Positions 18,559 to 27,092 of a stretch of DNA of 64,000 bases are shown one piece after another. The DNA comes from UBA6398 sp963644855. Its GTDB lineage: Bacteria > Bacteroidota > Bacteroidia > Bacteroidales > Bacteroidaceae. Numbering within the stretch: position 1 is the stretch's first letter; each line of letters starts with the position of its first letter. Position numbers and translations under genes: made by a program. Where the stretch lies: NCBI GenBank assembly GCA_963644855.1, contig CAVIQL010000011.1, forward strand, positions 12,005 to 76,004, read 5' to 3'. The notes under the pieces were generated by a model. The model searched no databases and had not been told where the DNA came from. It was given only the letters and a program-made list of their open reading frames with translations.

Positions 18559-18690
18559 AACACCACGGTCTCCTTTAAAACTGATGCCATCAGTTGCTCC
18601 AACTCGTGCCTTGATATTTTATTATGATGCGGACGATAATTTATTATGAAGCCTTGAAAATTTATTTTGGTGCCTTGAAAAAAGTTTTTC
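18559..18690. repeat. Six-unit 21/22-bp array B4 between secA and the phosphate permease
   Basis: Six related units repeat at alternating 21- and 22-bp steps. Landmark bases recur at 18585, 18607, 18628, 18650 and 18671 (TGCC, TGCC, TGCG, AGCC, TGCC), preceded by a CACCACGGTCTCC unit like that of the minisatellite at 47.7 kb. One unit contains the dyad TGATGCCATCA. The part at 18587-18614 recurs inverted at 55666-55693. Confidence 0.7.
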
Positions 18691-18831
18691 CTCGGATCAT
18701 ATTATCACGTTCTTACCTTCATGTCCCAATAGGCAGAGAAATGAGTTGATAAGGGCGAAACAAACAAATATTCCATATCGTCCTTAACATCATCTTAACA
18801 ACATCGTAACCGTAGTCTAACACAACGGAAA

Positions 18832-18839
18832 TATTTTTG
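18832..18839 (+). promoter_or_regulatory. -7 box for the PiT gene
   Basis: TATTTTTG, 29 nt before the ATG at 18869. No clear -33 element. Confidence 0.4.
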
Positions 18840-18868
18840 CAGCGGTAAAAAAGTAAAATTATTTATTT

Positions 18869-21121
18869 ATGGAAAGTATTTATTTGGTGTTGGTAATAAT
18901 GCTGTTTCTACTTGCAGCGTCCGACCTTTGGGTGGGAGTGAGCAACGACGCAGTGAATTTTATGAACTCTGCCATCGGCTCCAAGGCTGCAAAGTTTCGC
19001 ACGATAGTTGTCATTGCGGCACTTGGTATTCTCTGCGGCGCAATCATGAGCAACGGAATGATGGACATTGCTCGCCACGGCGTATTTCAGCCCAATCTTT
19101 TTACGTTTGCAGAAGTGATGACGATATTTATCGCCGTAATGGTTACCGACATTGTTTTGCTCGATATCTTCAATTCGTTTGGTATGCCAACGTCTACCAC
19201 TGTTTCCATGGTGTTTGAACTTCTCGGTGCTTCGTTTGCCCTTGCCATAATCAAAACTTGGGGCAGTCCCGGCACAAATTTCAGCGATTACATCAACTCG
19301 GGGCAGGCTCTCGGAATGATTACAGCCATATTTATATCGGTTGGCATTGCTTTCGTGTTCGGCACGCTGATAATGTACATCACCCGTCTTATCTTCACTT
19401 TCAAATACAAACTGCGCTTGAAGTTCAAGATTGGCGTGTTTGGCGGACTTGCCGTTACCGCTATCTTGTATTTCATGCTTTTCAAGGGACTTAAAAACCT
19501 ATCGTTTATGACTCCTGAAGCACGCGAATTCATAGACGGTCATATTGTAATAATATTGTTGATTTGTTTTGTTGTGCTGTCGATAATAATGCAGGTGCTT
19601 CATTTTATGAAAGTCAATGTGCTGCGCGTTATAGTACTTCTCGGCACGTTTTCACTTGCTATGGCTTTTGCCGGCAACGACCTTGTTAACTTCATAGGAG
19701 TACCTCTCGCCGGTTATTCCTCTTATATAGACTTTACTACGGCAGGCGCGGCAAATCCCGATACGTATATGATGACTTCGTTGCTCGACTCGGCACAAAC
19801 TCCAATGGTTTTCCTTGTAGGTGCAGGCTTGATAATGGTTACCACTCTTGCTACTTCAAAAAAAGCCCGCAAAGTAACTGAAACCGAAGTTAACTTGTCT
19901 CGCCAGGATGCGGGCAATGAAATGTTCGGTTCCTCAAAAGTAGCCCGCAGTTTGGTGCGTATGGCAAGTTCGGCAGGCAATGTGGTTTTGAAAATCACCC
20001 CTGAGAGAGTTCAGAAGTTCGTAGAAAGTCGTTTCCAACGCCCGGTGGAGGCTGTGAATGAGAATGCCGCAGCCTATGATTTGATTCGCGCGTCGGTAAA
20101 CCTCGTTGTTTCGGCTCTACTTATAGCTCTCGGCACATCGTTGAAGCTTCCGTTGTCAACCACCTACGTAACATTTATGGTAGCAATGGGTTCTTCTTTT
20201 GCCGATCGCGCATGGGGTAGGGAGAGTGCCGTGTTCCGCATCACCGGTGTGCTCACCGTGATTGGCGGTTGGTTTATCACAGCTGCTGTAGCTTTCATTT
20301 CGTGTTTCACAATTGCTATAATTATGCACTACGGCGGTTTTGTGGCGCAGGTAGTTCTTATTGCTGTGGCTGTGGCAATGCTTATACATTCGAACATCAA
20401 CTATGCAAAGCGCAAAAAGGTGGAAAAGGGCGACCAATTGTTCTACAAGATGCTTTCGTCGACAGATTCAAAGGAGATTGTGAAACTTCTGCAAGAACAT
20501 GTGGGCAAGAATGTGGCTGATATAACAGATAAATTCTCCAGTTTACTCATAGATTCCACCGAAGGTCTGTTCAACGAAAAACTGCATGCGCTACGCAAAT
20601 CGCAGAATGCTGTCAAGAAATACAAGATTACGCTCAAAAGTCTGCGTCGTCGCGAGATAATTTGTTTGCGTCGCGCTGACATTGCAATAGCAGTTAAGTT
20701 GAGCACTCCGTTCCACCTACTTCATAATGCGTTGTTCCAACTTTATTACAGTTTGCTGCGTATTTGTCGCCCGTCGCTCGAACATGTTGACAATAATTTC
20801 CTACCAGTTGACGGCAACGACGCCGAAGTGTTCCGCTATCTGCGTGGCAAAGTGGTGATATTGATGAATGAAATGGCAGGGAACTTTGCTGAAATGAATC
20901 TTGACGATGGAGAGGAAATACAAAAAGAGTGTGCGGCATTGAAACAAGAGATTTCGGAATTCCGAGACAAGGTGATGGTAAATATACAAACTCAAAACAC
21001 CGATATCACTGCTACAACTCTTATGCTCCACTTGCTTCAAGAACTTGAACAAATACTTCACGAAATAGACCGCCTTATATATAACATGCGAAAGTTCGCA
21101 CGATTGGCAAAAGAAAATTGA
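18869..21121 (+). CDS. PiT-family phosphate permease with PhoU-like tail
   Basis: A 750-aa inner-membrane protein. Residues 1-~520 are a PiT (low-affinity inorganic phosphate) transporter with about 10-12 membrane spans. The two duplicated signature regions are visible (SNDAVNFMNSAIGSKAA near 26, GMPTSTTVSMVFELLG near 108; GNDLVNFIGVPLAG near 270, LPLSTTYVTFMVAMG near 428). Residues ~530-750 are soluble, helical and charged, and resemble the PhoU domain that elsewhere is a separate regulator of phosphate uptake. Such fusions occur in Bacteroidota. It is monocistronic and converges on mrp across a large palindrome. Confidence 0.9.
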   Translation: MESIYLVLVIMLFLLAASDLWVGVSNDAVNFMNSAIGSKAAKFRTIVVIAALGILCGAIMSNGMMDIARHGVFQPNLFTFAEVMTIFIAVMVTDIVLLDIFNSFGMPTSTTVSMVFELLGASFALAIIKTWGSPGTNFSDYINSGQALGMITAIFISVGIAFVFGTLIMYITRLIFTFKYKLRLKFKIGVFGGLAVTAILYFMLFKGLKNLSFMTPEAREFIDGHIVIILLICFVVLSIIMQVLHFMKVNVLRVIVLLGTFSLAMAFAGNDLVNFIGVPLAGYSSYIDFTTAGAANPDTYMMTSLLDSAQTPMVFLVGAGLIMVTTLATSKKARKVTETEVNLSRQDAGNEMFGSSKVARSLVRMASSAGNVVLKITPERVQKFVESRFQRPVEAVNENAAAYDLIRASVNLVVSALLIALGTSLKLPLSTTYVTFMVAMGSSFADRAWGRESAVFRITGVLTVIGGWFITAAVAFISCFTIAIIMHYGGFVAQVVLIAVAVAMLIHSNINYAKRKKVEKGDQLFYKMLSSTDSKEIVKLLQEHVGKNVADITDKFSSLLIDSTEGLFNEKLHALRKSQNAVKKYKITLKSLRRREIICLRRADIAIAVKLSTPFHLLHNALFQLYYSLLRICRPSLEHVDNNFLPVDGNDAEVFRYLRGKVVILMNEMAGNFAEMNLDDGEEIQKECAALKQEISEFRDKVMVNIQTQNTDITATTLMLHLLQELEQILHEIDRLIYNMRKFARLAKEN

Positions 21122-21174
21122 GGTTCAAAAAGGTTTTTCTAACCGCAAAAATCGTAGAAGCTATATTGCTTTTC

Positions 21175-21237
21175 TAATATCGGATATTTTTTAAACGAAA
21201 TCAGACATTATTTAAATAATGTCTGATTTCGTTTTTA
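21175..21237. repeat. 21-bp-unit array A3 with a 42-bp perfect palindrome
   Basis: Three 21-bp units (21175-21195, 21196-21216, 21217-21237) between convergent genes. Units 2 and 3 are reverse complements, so 21193-21234 is a perfect 42-bp palindrome centred on TTTAAA, with T runs at both ends. It could act as a bidirectional terminator for the PiT and mrp transcripts. Confidence 0.8.
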
Positions 21238-21289
21238 CGATAAGGGATATTGTTTTTATCGCTTATTATATCGTAGAGTTTTGCTTGTA

Positions 21290-22384
21290 TTATCTCACAC
21301 CAACAGGCTTTGTGGGCGGAAGATTCTTGTTTCGTTTTTCAGTGGCAACAACAATGTTTTCAGCAAGTTCCGCGAATGCTTTTCCCACTATACTGTCTTG
21401 CCAAATTGCAATTGGCTCTCCTTTGTCTCCGCTCTCGCATACGGCTTGCACAATGGGGATTTCGCCGAGCAAAGGCACGTTCATGTCCTTAGCAAGTTGG
21501 GCAACGCCACCTTTCCCAAAGATATAATATTTGTTTTCCGGCAGTTCGGCAGGAGTGAACCACGACATGTTTTCCACCAGTCCCAATATCGGAACTTTTA
21601 CTTGCTCGTTCATATACATGTCAATGCCTTTGCGCGCATCGGCAAGGGCAACTTGTTGGGGCGTGCTCACAATTACGGCACCCGTGATAGGGATTGATTG
21701 CAACAATGTGAGGTGTATGTCGCTCGTTCCAGGAGGAGTGTCGAGAATAAAATAGTCGAGGTCGCCCCAATCTGCTTCGAAAATCAATTGTTTAAGCGCA
21801 TTGCTTGCCATTGCTCCGCGCCAAAGTGTTGCAGTCTGCGAGTTTACAAAAAAACCAATAGACAACATTTTTACGTTGTACTTTTCGGCAGGAATAATGT
21901 ATTGTTTGCCGTTGATATTCTCGCCAAATGGTTCAAAATTTTCCAAATGAAACATTTTGGGCATCGAAGGTCCGAAAATATCTGCATCGAGTAGTCCTAC
22001 GCGAAAGCCTTTCATTGCAAGCGAAACGGCAATGTTGGCTGCCACAGTTGATTTGCCTACGCCTCCTTTGCCCGAAGAAACGGCAATGATGTTTTTGATA
22101 TTGGGGAGTATGGGTTCTTGTTTTTTAGGAGCCTCCGCTTTTTTTACAGAGATATCCACTTCGATATCTTTACTTACGTATGTTTTAATTGATGCTTCGG
22201 CTGCTCGTGTAACCGATTTGATAAAAGGATCGGTTTCTTTGGGGAATATTATGGAGAACGATACTTTTTGCCCGTCTATTCTTATATTGTCTTCCACCAT
22301 TCCGGCTTCTACGATGTTTTTTCCAGTACCTGGGTAGCGCACTTTCTCGAGTGCGTCCATTATTAGCTTTGGATATATTGTCAT
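21290..22384 (-). CDS. mrp: Mrp/ApbC iron-sulfur carrier ATPase
   Basis: A P-loop ATPase of the Mrp/NBP35 family, 364 aa, that carries Fe-S clusters to target proteins in the cytoplasm. An N-terminal MIP18-like (DUF59) domain covers residues 1-~85. The deviant Walker A GKGGVGKST is at 105-113, and a switch segment DADIFGPSMPKMF follows. FILDTPPGTSD is the Walker B region. The family's CxxC cluster-binding pair near the C-terminus is not evident: there the sequence runs VENMSWFTPAELPENKYYIFG. The gene is 7 nt downstream of trmB and shares its transcript. Confidence 0.93.
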   Translation of the reverse strand: MTIYPKLIMDALEKVRYPGTGKNIVEAGMVEDNIRIDGQKVSFSIIFPKETDPFIKSVTRAAEASIKTYVSKDIEVDISVKKAEAPKKQEPILPNIKNIIAVSSGKGGVGKSTVAANIAVSLAMKGFRVGLLDADIFGPSMPKMFHLENFEPFGENINGKQYIIPAEKYNVKMLSIGFFVNSQTATLWRGAMASNALKQLIFEADWGDLDYFILDTPPGTSDIHLTLLQSIPITGAVIVSTPQQVALADARKGIDMYMNEQVKVPILGLVENMSWFTPAELPENKYYIFGKGGVAQLAKDMNVPLLGEIPIVQAVCESGDKGEPIAIWQDSIVGKAFAELAENIVVATEKRNKNLPPTKPVGVR

Positions 22385-22391
22385 GATTTGT

Positions 22392-23156
22392 TTATTTTGA
22401 TGTTTCGAGAGAAGATCTTTTTTGTCGGTTGTAGCTGCGATAAGAATCGAGCGGAATCTCCACGTTAGGCTCTTTTAGTTCGCCGATATTGGGCAAGGCA
22501 AAACTGATGAACTTTATGTTTATTCCTCTGCTACGCCACTGTTGCTCATAATAGGTTTGCAGTGAAACAACTTCGGGCTTCATTTGCGCGTCTTCGGCAT
22601 ATACATTGTCGCAAATACTGATGAGGGGCAAATTGTTTTCGGATACAACGTATTTTGTATAGGTAAACAGAAAGTTGCTGTCGGTTTTCACATTAATGAT
22701 GCCGCCGTCTTTCATAATTCTGCGATATCTGTTTAGGAAATAGGTTGATGTCATTCGCTTTTGTGCGCGTTTCATCTGTGGATCACTGAATGTAAGCCAA
22801 ATCGAATCAACTTCATTGGGCGCGAAGATGCGGTCGATATTTTCGATTTCGGTACGCAGAAAAGCCACGTTGCCTAAGCCTTCGTTCAAGGCTTGGGTTG
22901 CGCCTGTCCACATTCGTGCTCCTTTTATATCTACTCCTATGAAGTTTTGCTGAGGATTGTTTTGGGCAAGTCCTACTGCGTATTCGCCGCGTCCACAACC
23001 AAGTTCGAGCGTTATGGGATTGGAGTTTTTGAAAACTTCATCGTTCCATTTTCCGCGCAGAGGGCATTCGGCGTGTTCGAGAGTATGAAAAGGATATTCA
23101 AAAACGTTTGTGTAAGCCTGCATGTCGGCAAATTTTGCGAGCTTGTTCTTTCCCAT
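22392..23156 (-). CDS. trmB: tRNA (guanine-N7)-methyltransferase
   Basis: Methylates G46 of tRNAs at N7 with SAM. 254 aa. The SAM-binding loop is ELGCGRGEYAVGLA near residue 52, followed by the family's FIGVDIKGARMW, the IDRIFAPNEVDSIWLTFSDPQMKRAQKR segment with the conserved FSDPxxKxxxxxxR block, and a C-terminal part seen in TrmB proteins. A TAACTTTG box lies 39 nt upstream. It is followed closely by mrp. The N-terminus has ~40 residues before the methyltransferase core, as is usual in Bacteroidota. Confidence 0.95.
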   Translation of the reverse strand: MGKNKLAKFADMQAYTNVFEYPFHTLEHAECPLRGKWNDEVFKNSNPITLELGCGRGEYAVGLAQNNPQQNFIGVDIKGARMWTGATQALNEGLGNVAFLRTEIENIDRIFAPNEVDSIWLTFSDPQMKRAQKRMTSTYFLNRYRRIMKDGGIINVKTDSNFLFTYTKYVVSENNLPLISICDNVYAEDAQMKPEVVSLQTYYEQQWRSRGINIKFISFALPNIGELKEPNVEIPLDSYRSYNRQKRSSLETSK

Positions 23157-23194
23157 TTTAATGAAGTTTGGCAGTAGGTTTTCTAAGTTTGTGG

Positions 23195-23202
23195 CAAAGT
23201 TA
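23195..23202 (-). promoter_or_regulatory. -7 box for trmB-mrp
   Basis: TAACTTTG on the minus strand, 38 nt before the trmB ATG and just downstream of the DUF975 terminator. Confidence 0.5.
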
Positions 23203-23219
23203 GCTATTTGCGGGCATAT

Positions 23220-23252
23220 AAAAAAACGGACGCGAAACTCCGCGCCCGTCTT
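23220..23252 (-). terminator. Terminator after the DUF975 gene
   Basis: Read on the minus strand, a GC-rich stem (ACGGGCGCG / CGCGTCCGT, one mismatch) is followed by seven Ts. Confidence 0.8.
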
Positions 23253-23278
23253 AGTATAGTATAATTGTTGTTTGCGTT

Positions 23279-23917
23279 TTAGTTTATTGCCGCAATGTTG
23301 TCGGCCTTCTCAAAATACAAATCTTTTTTTCGCTGTTCCTCTTCGAGCAATTCGTGATAGAATGCGGCTTTTGCTGTGCCTATGTAGGGTACAAGCCAAA
23401 GGAAACCGATTCCAAATGTAAGCATCGCTAACAGATACCAACCGATGAAACTCAGAATGAACAGGAAATATTCCATCTTATGTCCTTGCATCAGTTGCGA
23501 ACTGCGTGTTATTGCGGCATCGTATTTCAAATTGGGGTTGTCGGCAAGCACGAAGTTTGTTTGGGAATAGGACAGCCCTTTGATAATGCCCGGAATGATA
23601 AAGAGCATAAGCCATAACGCTACGTAGAGAGTCTGCAATAGTATGGTCAGAAATATTCTGCTGAAATCTTTGAAACCATCAAAAAGATTTGACAACGAAC
23701 ATTCGGTTCCGCGAAAGGCTTTAAGGAAAATTATTGCCAATCCCCACGCAATTGGGAACATTAAAAGATTTAATATCCCGCCGAATGGAGAAAGATAGCA
23801 TACTGCAAAAACAACTGCAGATAGGGCAAAAAATACAAGGGTTATGCCTACGTATAGTTCCCATTTGTTTTCCAGCACTTTGAGTGCCGAGTCTTTTATC
23901 GCGCCGAATGTTTTCAT
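23279..23917 (-). CDS. DUF975-like integral membrane protein
   Basis: A 212-aa protein with about six hydrophobic spans and short loops. The order of features fits DUF975: an N-terminal amphipathic segment (ALKVLENKWELYVG), a glycine/proline-rich hairpin (LSPFGGILNLLMFPIAWGL), a cytoplasmic NLFDGFKDFSR-like segment, and the conserved WLMLFIIPGIIKGLSYSQTNFVLADNP-type stretch leading to SRxLMxGHK. The family's function is unknown. It sits between ilvE (54 nt upstream) and a terminator, so it is probably co-transcribed with ilvE. Confidence 0.8.
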   Translation of the reverse strand: MKTFGAIKDSALKVLENKWELYVGITLVFFALSAVVFAVCYLSPFGGILNLLMFPIAWGLAIIFLKAFRGTECSLSNLFDGFKDFSRIFLTILLQTLYVALWLMLFIIPGIIKGLSYSQTNFVLADNPNLKYDAAITRSSQLMQGHKMEYFLFILSFIGWYLLAMLTFGIGFLWLVPYIGTAKAAFYHELLEEEQRKKDLYFEKADNIAAIN

Positions 23918-23971
23918 TGTCGTATCTGATTTTTGATAGGTTTCTATGCGCTTTGAGATGCCTATAGAGGA

Positions 23972-24991
23972 TTAGTCGAGCACCGTTACCCAATTGTGGG
24001 TGTCAGGAGCTTCGCCTAATTGTATTGCACGCAGAGCATGGTAGAGTTTTGTGCTCAAAGGACCGGGTTTGCCGTCTTTGCTGATAACATAACTCTTGCC
24101 CATTTCCAAATCGTCAATCTTTTCGATGGGGCTTATTACGGCTGCGGTGCCGCAAGCTCCGGCTTCTTCAAACGTATCAAGCTCTTCTTCGGGAATGGGA
24201 CGCACTTCAACTTTCATACCAAGGTCTTTGGCAAGTTGTTGCAGGCTGTTGTTTGTGATAGACGGGAGAACCGACGAAGATTTCGGCGTGATATAAGTGT
24301 TGTTTTTGATGCCGAAGAAATTGGCTGCACCACATTCGTCGATATATTTCTTTTCTTTTGCGTCGAGATAGAATTCGCAGGAATAGCCTTTTTCGTGGGC
24401 AATATTGTTTGCTACAAGACTTGCAGCATAGTTGCCACCAATTTTATAGCGTCCTGTTCCGAGTGGTGCTGCGCGGTCGTATTCGCGAATAATCACATAG
24501 TTGGAACTTGCAAAACCGCCTTTAAAATAAGGACCTACGGGAGTAACGAAAATCATGAACATATACTCTGTTGCAGGGTGCACACCAACTTGTGCGCTTG
24601 TGCCAATGAGCAGCGGACGTATGTATAAAGAGGCGTCATGTCCGTAGGGGGGCACAAATTCACGGTTGAGTTCTACCACTTTTGTAACCATTTCCTCAAA
24701 AAGTGCGGTGGGCACTTCGGGCATCATGATACCGCGACAAGTAGTTTGCAAACGCTCAGCATTGGCTTTCACTCTAAAAATACGCACTTTGCCGTCTTTG
24801 CAACCATGAGCCTTCAATCCCTCAAAAGCTTCCTGCCCGTAGTGTAGACATGTGGCTGCCATGTGAATGTTGAGGGTTGTCTCGGACGATACTTCGATTT
24901 CGCCCCATTTACCGTTGCGGTAGTAGCAGCGTACATTATAATTGGTGGGGATGTAACCGAATTTCAAATTTTGCCAATCGATATTTTCCAT
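23972..24991 (-). CDS. ilvE: Branched-chain amino acid aminotransferase
   Basis: PLP enzyme that transfers the amino group between glutamate and the 2-oxo acids of Val, Leu and Ile. 339 aa, fold-type IV. The PLP lysine is K183 in GTGRYKIGGNYAAS, and substrate-side motifs include HYGQEAFEGLKA near 50 and YIRPLLIGT near 123. ECGAANFFGI and GACGTAAVISPI mark the cofactor phosphate sites. The length fits the longer (class II-like) BCATs common in Bacteroidota. A TAATTTTG box lies 37 nt upstream. Confidence 0.95.
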   Translation of the reverse strand: MENIDWQNLKFGYIPTNYNVRCYYRNGKWGEIEVSSETTLNIHMAATCLHYGQEAFEGLKAHGCKDGKVRIFRVKANAERLQTTCRGIMMPEVPTALFEEMVTKVVELNREFVPPYGHDASLYIRPLLIGTSAQVGVHPATEYMFMIFVTPVGPYFKGGFASSNYVIIREYDRAAPLGTGRYKIGGNYAASLVANNIAHEKGYSCEFYLDAKEKKYIDECGAANFFGIKNNTYITPKSSSVLPSITNNSLQQLAKDLGMKVEVRPIPEEELDTFEEAGACGTAAVISPIEKIDDLEMGKSYVISKDGKPGPLSTKLYHALRAIQLGEAPDTHNWVTVLD

Positions 24992-25027
24992 TTTTAGTTC
25001 ACTAATTTCTGTAATCTATTCAACCTA

Positions 25028-25035
25028 CAAAATTA
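25028..25035 (-). promoter_or_regulatory. ilvE -7 box
   Basis: TAATTTTG on the minus strand, 36 nt before the ilvE ATG. Confidence 0.45.
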
Positions 25036-25226
25036 CGGATTTTCTTAATACAACATGCTTTTTTTGATATTTCTTGCATAAAGCCGCTATAAATGTTTTT
25101 GAAATTAGGTTTCGGGTGCTGCAAAATGTAATCTATGCTGTGCGTAATGAGATGTAAAAAATGGAATTGTGGTGATTGTTGATGATTGATTTGATGTCGA
25201 AAAAACTAAAACGCTTGTCAAAAAAA

Positions 25227-25312
25227 CGAGGTCCGACCTAATTTAAATTCCAAGCCTAGAAATTTAAATTAGATGCCTTGGAATTTTTGCAATGTCCCGT
25301 CTCGTTTTTTTT
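25227..25312. repeat. 21-bp-unit array B1
   Basis: Three 21-bp units (25227-25247, 25248-25268, 25269-25289) and a part unit. Units 1-2 end in TTTAAA. Units 2-3 carry the AAGCCTAGAA / GCCTTGGAA core. The flanks AAAAAACGAG (25221-25230) and CTCGTTTTTTTT (25301-25312) are complementary, so the whole stretch could fold as one hairpin ending in a T run. Confidence 0.75.
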
Positions 25313-25315
25313 GGG

Positions 25316-25445
25316 GCATAATATAATAATGCGTGTTGCCGTGTTAGGTAACACTCCATGACTTTTACGCTCTTTCCTCGACCATATGCCACAATCGTTG
25401 TTGTGCCGCATACAACTTAGTGGCGGTATAATCGCCAGTTTTTTT
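25316..25445. other. Unassigned intergenic segment ending in a terminator-like hairpin
   Basis: This part of the 617-bp ilvE/exbB gap has no plausible gene. It ends in a plus-strand hairpin TGGCG / CGCCA (25421-25437) followed by seven Ts. That could be the end of a small RNA or an attenuator, but I see no promoter that settles it. Confidence 0.3.
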
Positions 25446-25484
25446 GATAGAGGGGAAAAAAAACTGCAAAAAACATTCTCATTT

Positions 25485-25515
25485 TTTGCGGTTATCAAAT
25501 AAAAGAGTAATTTTG
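25485..25515 (+). promoter_or_regulatory. Promoter of the exbB operon
   Basis: TTTG at 25485-25488, a 19-bp spacer, then TAATTTTG at 25508-25515. This matches both elements and the spacing of the Bacteroidota housekeeping promoter. It leaves a leader of about 85 nt. Confidence 0.75.
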
Positions 25516-25608
25516 TGCATGCAATAAAGTTGCAGTCTCAAAGCAGAAATATAAACTAATAACTTAAAAAATCAAACATTAATCGTAAAACAAATTCATT
25601 AAAAAAAG

Positions 25609-26448
25609 ATGGAAACAACAGTTAAGTCTCCAAAGGCTCCTCAAAAGCCTGCAGCAAAAAGTGCCGGATTTAAAGGCATTAAAGCAGCGTGGGTTGTAAT
25701 GGTGGTTTGCTTTGTAATAGCATTCTGCTTCTACAAATTCGTTCTTGGTAATCCTTCAAACTTCCAAGGCGGCGATCCAAACAACCAACCTATCCAGGGT
25801 AACCTTCTCGGTACGATGTACAAAGGTGGTTTCATGGTGCCAATCATTCTCACCTGCCTTCTCACCGACTTTGCGCTCATTATTGAACGCTTCTTCGCTC
25901 TTCGCACTGCTTTCGGCAAAACAAGCCTCGTTAAGTTTGTAGCCGGCGTCAAAGAAGCTCTTGCAGCAAACGATTTGGCAAAAGCTCAGAAACTTTGCGA
26001 TCAGCAGAGAGGCTCTGTTGCTAACGTAGTATCTGCAACACTTCGCAAATACAAAGAAATGGACGCAGACACAGTGCTCAGCAAAGAACAGAAAGTTCTC
26101 GCAATTCAAAAAGAACTCGAAGAGAGCACTGCATTGGAAATGCCTATGCTTCAGCAAAACCTTCCGATTCTTGCAACACTTACCACTCTCGGTACATTGT
26201 TCGGACTTTTCGGAACCGTTATGGGTATGATTCGTTCGTTTGCATCTCTTGCAGGTGAAGGTGGTACTGACTCTGCTATGCTTTCTGTAGGTATTTCTGA
26301 GGCACTCGTTAACACCGCTTCGGGTATCGCAACTGCAGCATTCGCCCTCATGGGTTACAACTACTACACAAATAAGATCGATAAACTTACGTTCAGTCTC
26401 GACGAAGTAGGCTTTACAATCGTACAGACTTTCTCGGCTACTCACTAA
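25609..26448 (+). CDS. exbB: ExbB/TolQ/MotA-type proton channel protein
   Basis: Proton-channel subunit of the TonB energising complex in the inner membrane. 279 aa with an N-terminal span (AAWVVMVVCFVIAFCFYKFVLG), a second near residue 85 (FMVPIILTCLLTDFALIIERFFALR), and the two C-terminal spans typical of the family. ILATLTTLGTLFGLFGTVMGMIRSF near 185-210 holds the channel threonines, and ISEALVNTASGIATAAFALMGYN follows. The cytoplasmic loop is helical. It leads the five-gene cluster exbB-exbD-exbD-tonB-pstS and has the best promoter in the window. Confidence 0.93.
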   Translation: METTVKSPKAPQKPAAKSAGFKGIKAAWVVMVVCFVIAFCFYKFVLGNPSNFQGGDPNNQPIQGNLLGTMYKGGFMVPIILTCLLTDFALIIERFFALRTAFGKTSLVKFVAGVKEALAANDLAKAQKLCDQQRGSVANVVSATLRKYKEMDADTVLSKEQKVLAIQKELEESTALEMPMLQQNLPILATLTTLGTLFGLFGTVMGMIRSFASLAGEGGTDSAMLSVGISEALVNTASGIATAAFALMGYNYYTNKIDKLTFSLDEVGFTIVQTFSATH

Positions 26449-26472
26449 TCAACAAAGAAGAAAGGTTAAATC

Positions 26473-27081
26473 ATGGGACGTTTTAAATTAAAGAGAAAAG
26501 ATGTCTTCATAGACATGACTGCTATGAGTGACGTCACTGTCCTTCTGCTTACCTTCTTTATGTTGACTTCTACTTTCATCAAGCCCGAACCAGTTAAGGT
26601 AAACACTCCGGGGTCTGTTTCGGATATCAAGATACCAGAGTCAAACATCGTAACCATTCTTGTGGAGAAGAGCGGAAAAATCTTCATCTCCATGGACAAG
26701 AAAGGCGACTTGATGTCTGTGCTCGACGAAATGCAGGATAAATATGGCGTATCCTTCGATGCTAAAGCAAAGAAGAGTTTCGGTCTTCTCCCTGCTTTCG
26801 GTCTTCCTTTCGGACAACTCAAAGAATTTCTTTCGATGAGCACCGAATCTCAGAACGCGTATCTGAAATCCGCGCAAAATCCTGGAATTCCCTGCGATAG
26901 TCTTCGCAATGAATTCAAAGATTGGATACAGTGTGCACGTGATGTAAACCCCGATTTGCGTATAGCAATCAAGGCTGATGCAAAGGCTCCTTACAAAGTG
27001 ATAAAAACAGTGATGAACTCTCTTCAAGACATCAAGGAAAACCGTTACAACCTTATAACGGCCTTGAAGAATGAAGAATAA
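26473..27081 (+). CDS. exbD: ExbD/TolR-type protein (first copy)
   Basis: Partner of ExbB, with one N-terminal span and a periplasmic domain. 202 aa. The hallmark is the span FIDMTAMSDVTVLLLTFFML with the proton-carrying Asp near residue 19. The periplasmic part is longer than the usual ~140-aa ExbD because of an insert of about 60 residues (residues ~80-145). The DLRIAIKADAKAPYKVIKTVMNSLQD segment is the conserved end. It begins 24 nt after exbB and is followed after 11 nt by a second exbD. Confidence 0.92.
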   Translation: MGRFKLKRKDVFIDMTAMSDVTVLLLTFFMLTSTFIKPEPVKVNTPGSVSDIKIPESNIVTILVEKSGKIFISMDKKGDLMSVLDEMQDKYGVSFDAKAKKSFGLLPAFGLPFGQLKEFLSMSTESQNAYLKSAQNPGIPCDSLRNEFKDWIQCARDVNPDLRIAIKADAKAPYKVIKTVMNSLQDIKENRYNLITALKNEE

Positions 27082-27092
27082 TTATAGATGAT

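Noticed and set aside
25256..25498. 80-codon minus-strand frame in the ilvE/exbB gap
   Set aside because: It runs through array B1 and the exbB promoter; composition is not gene-like.
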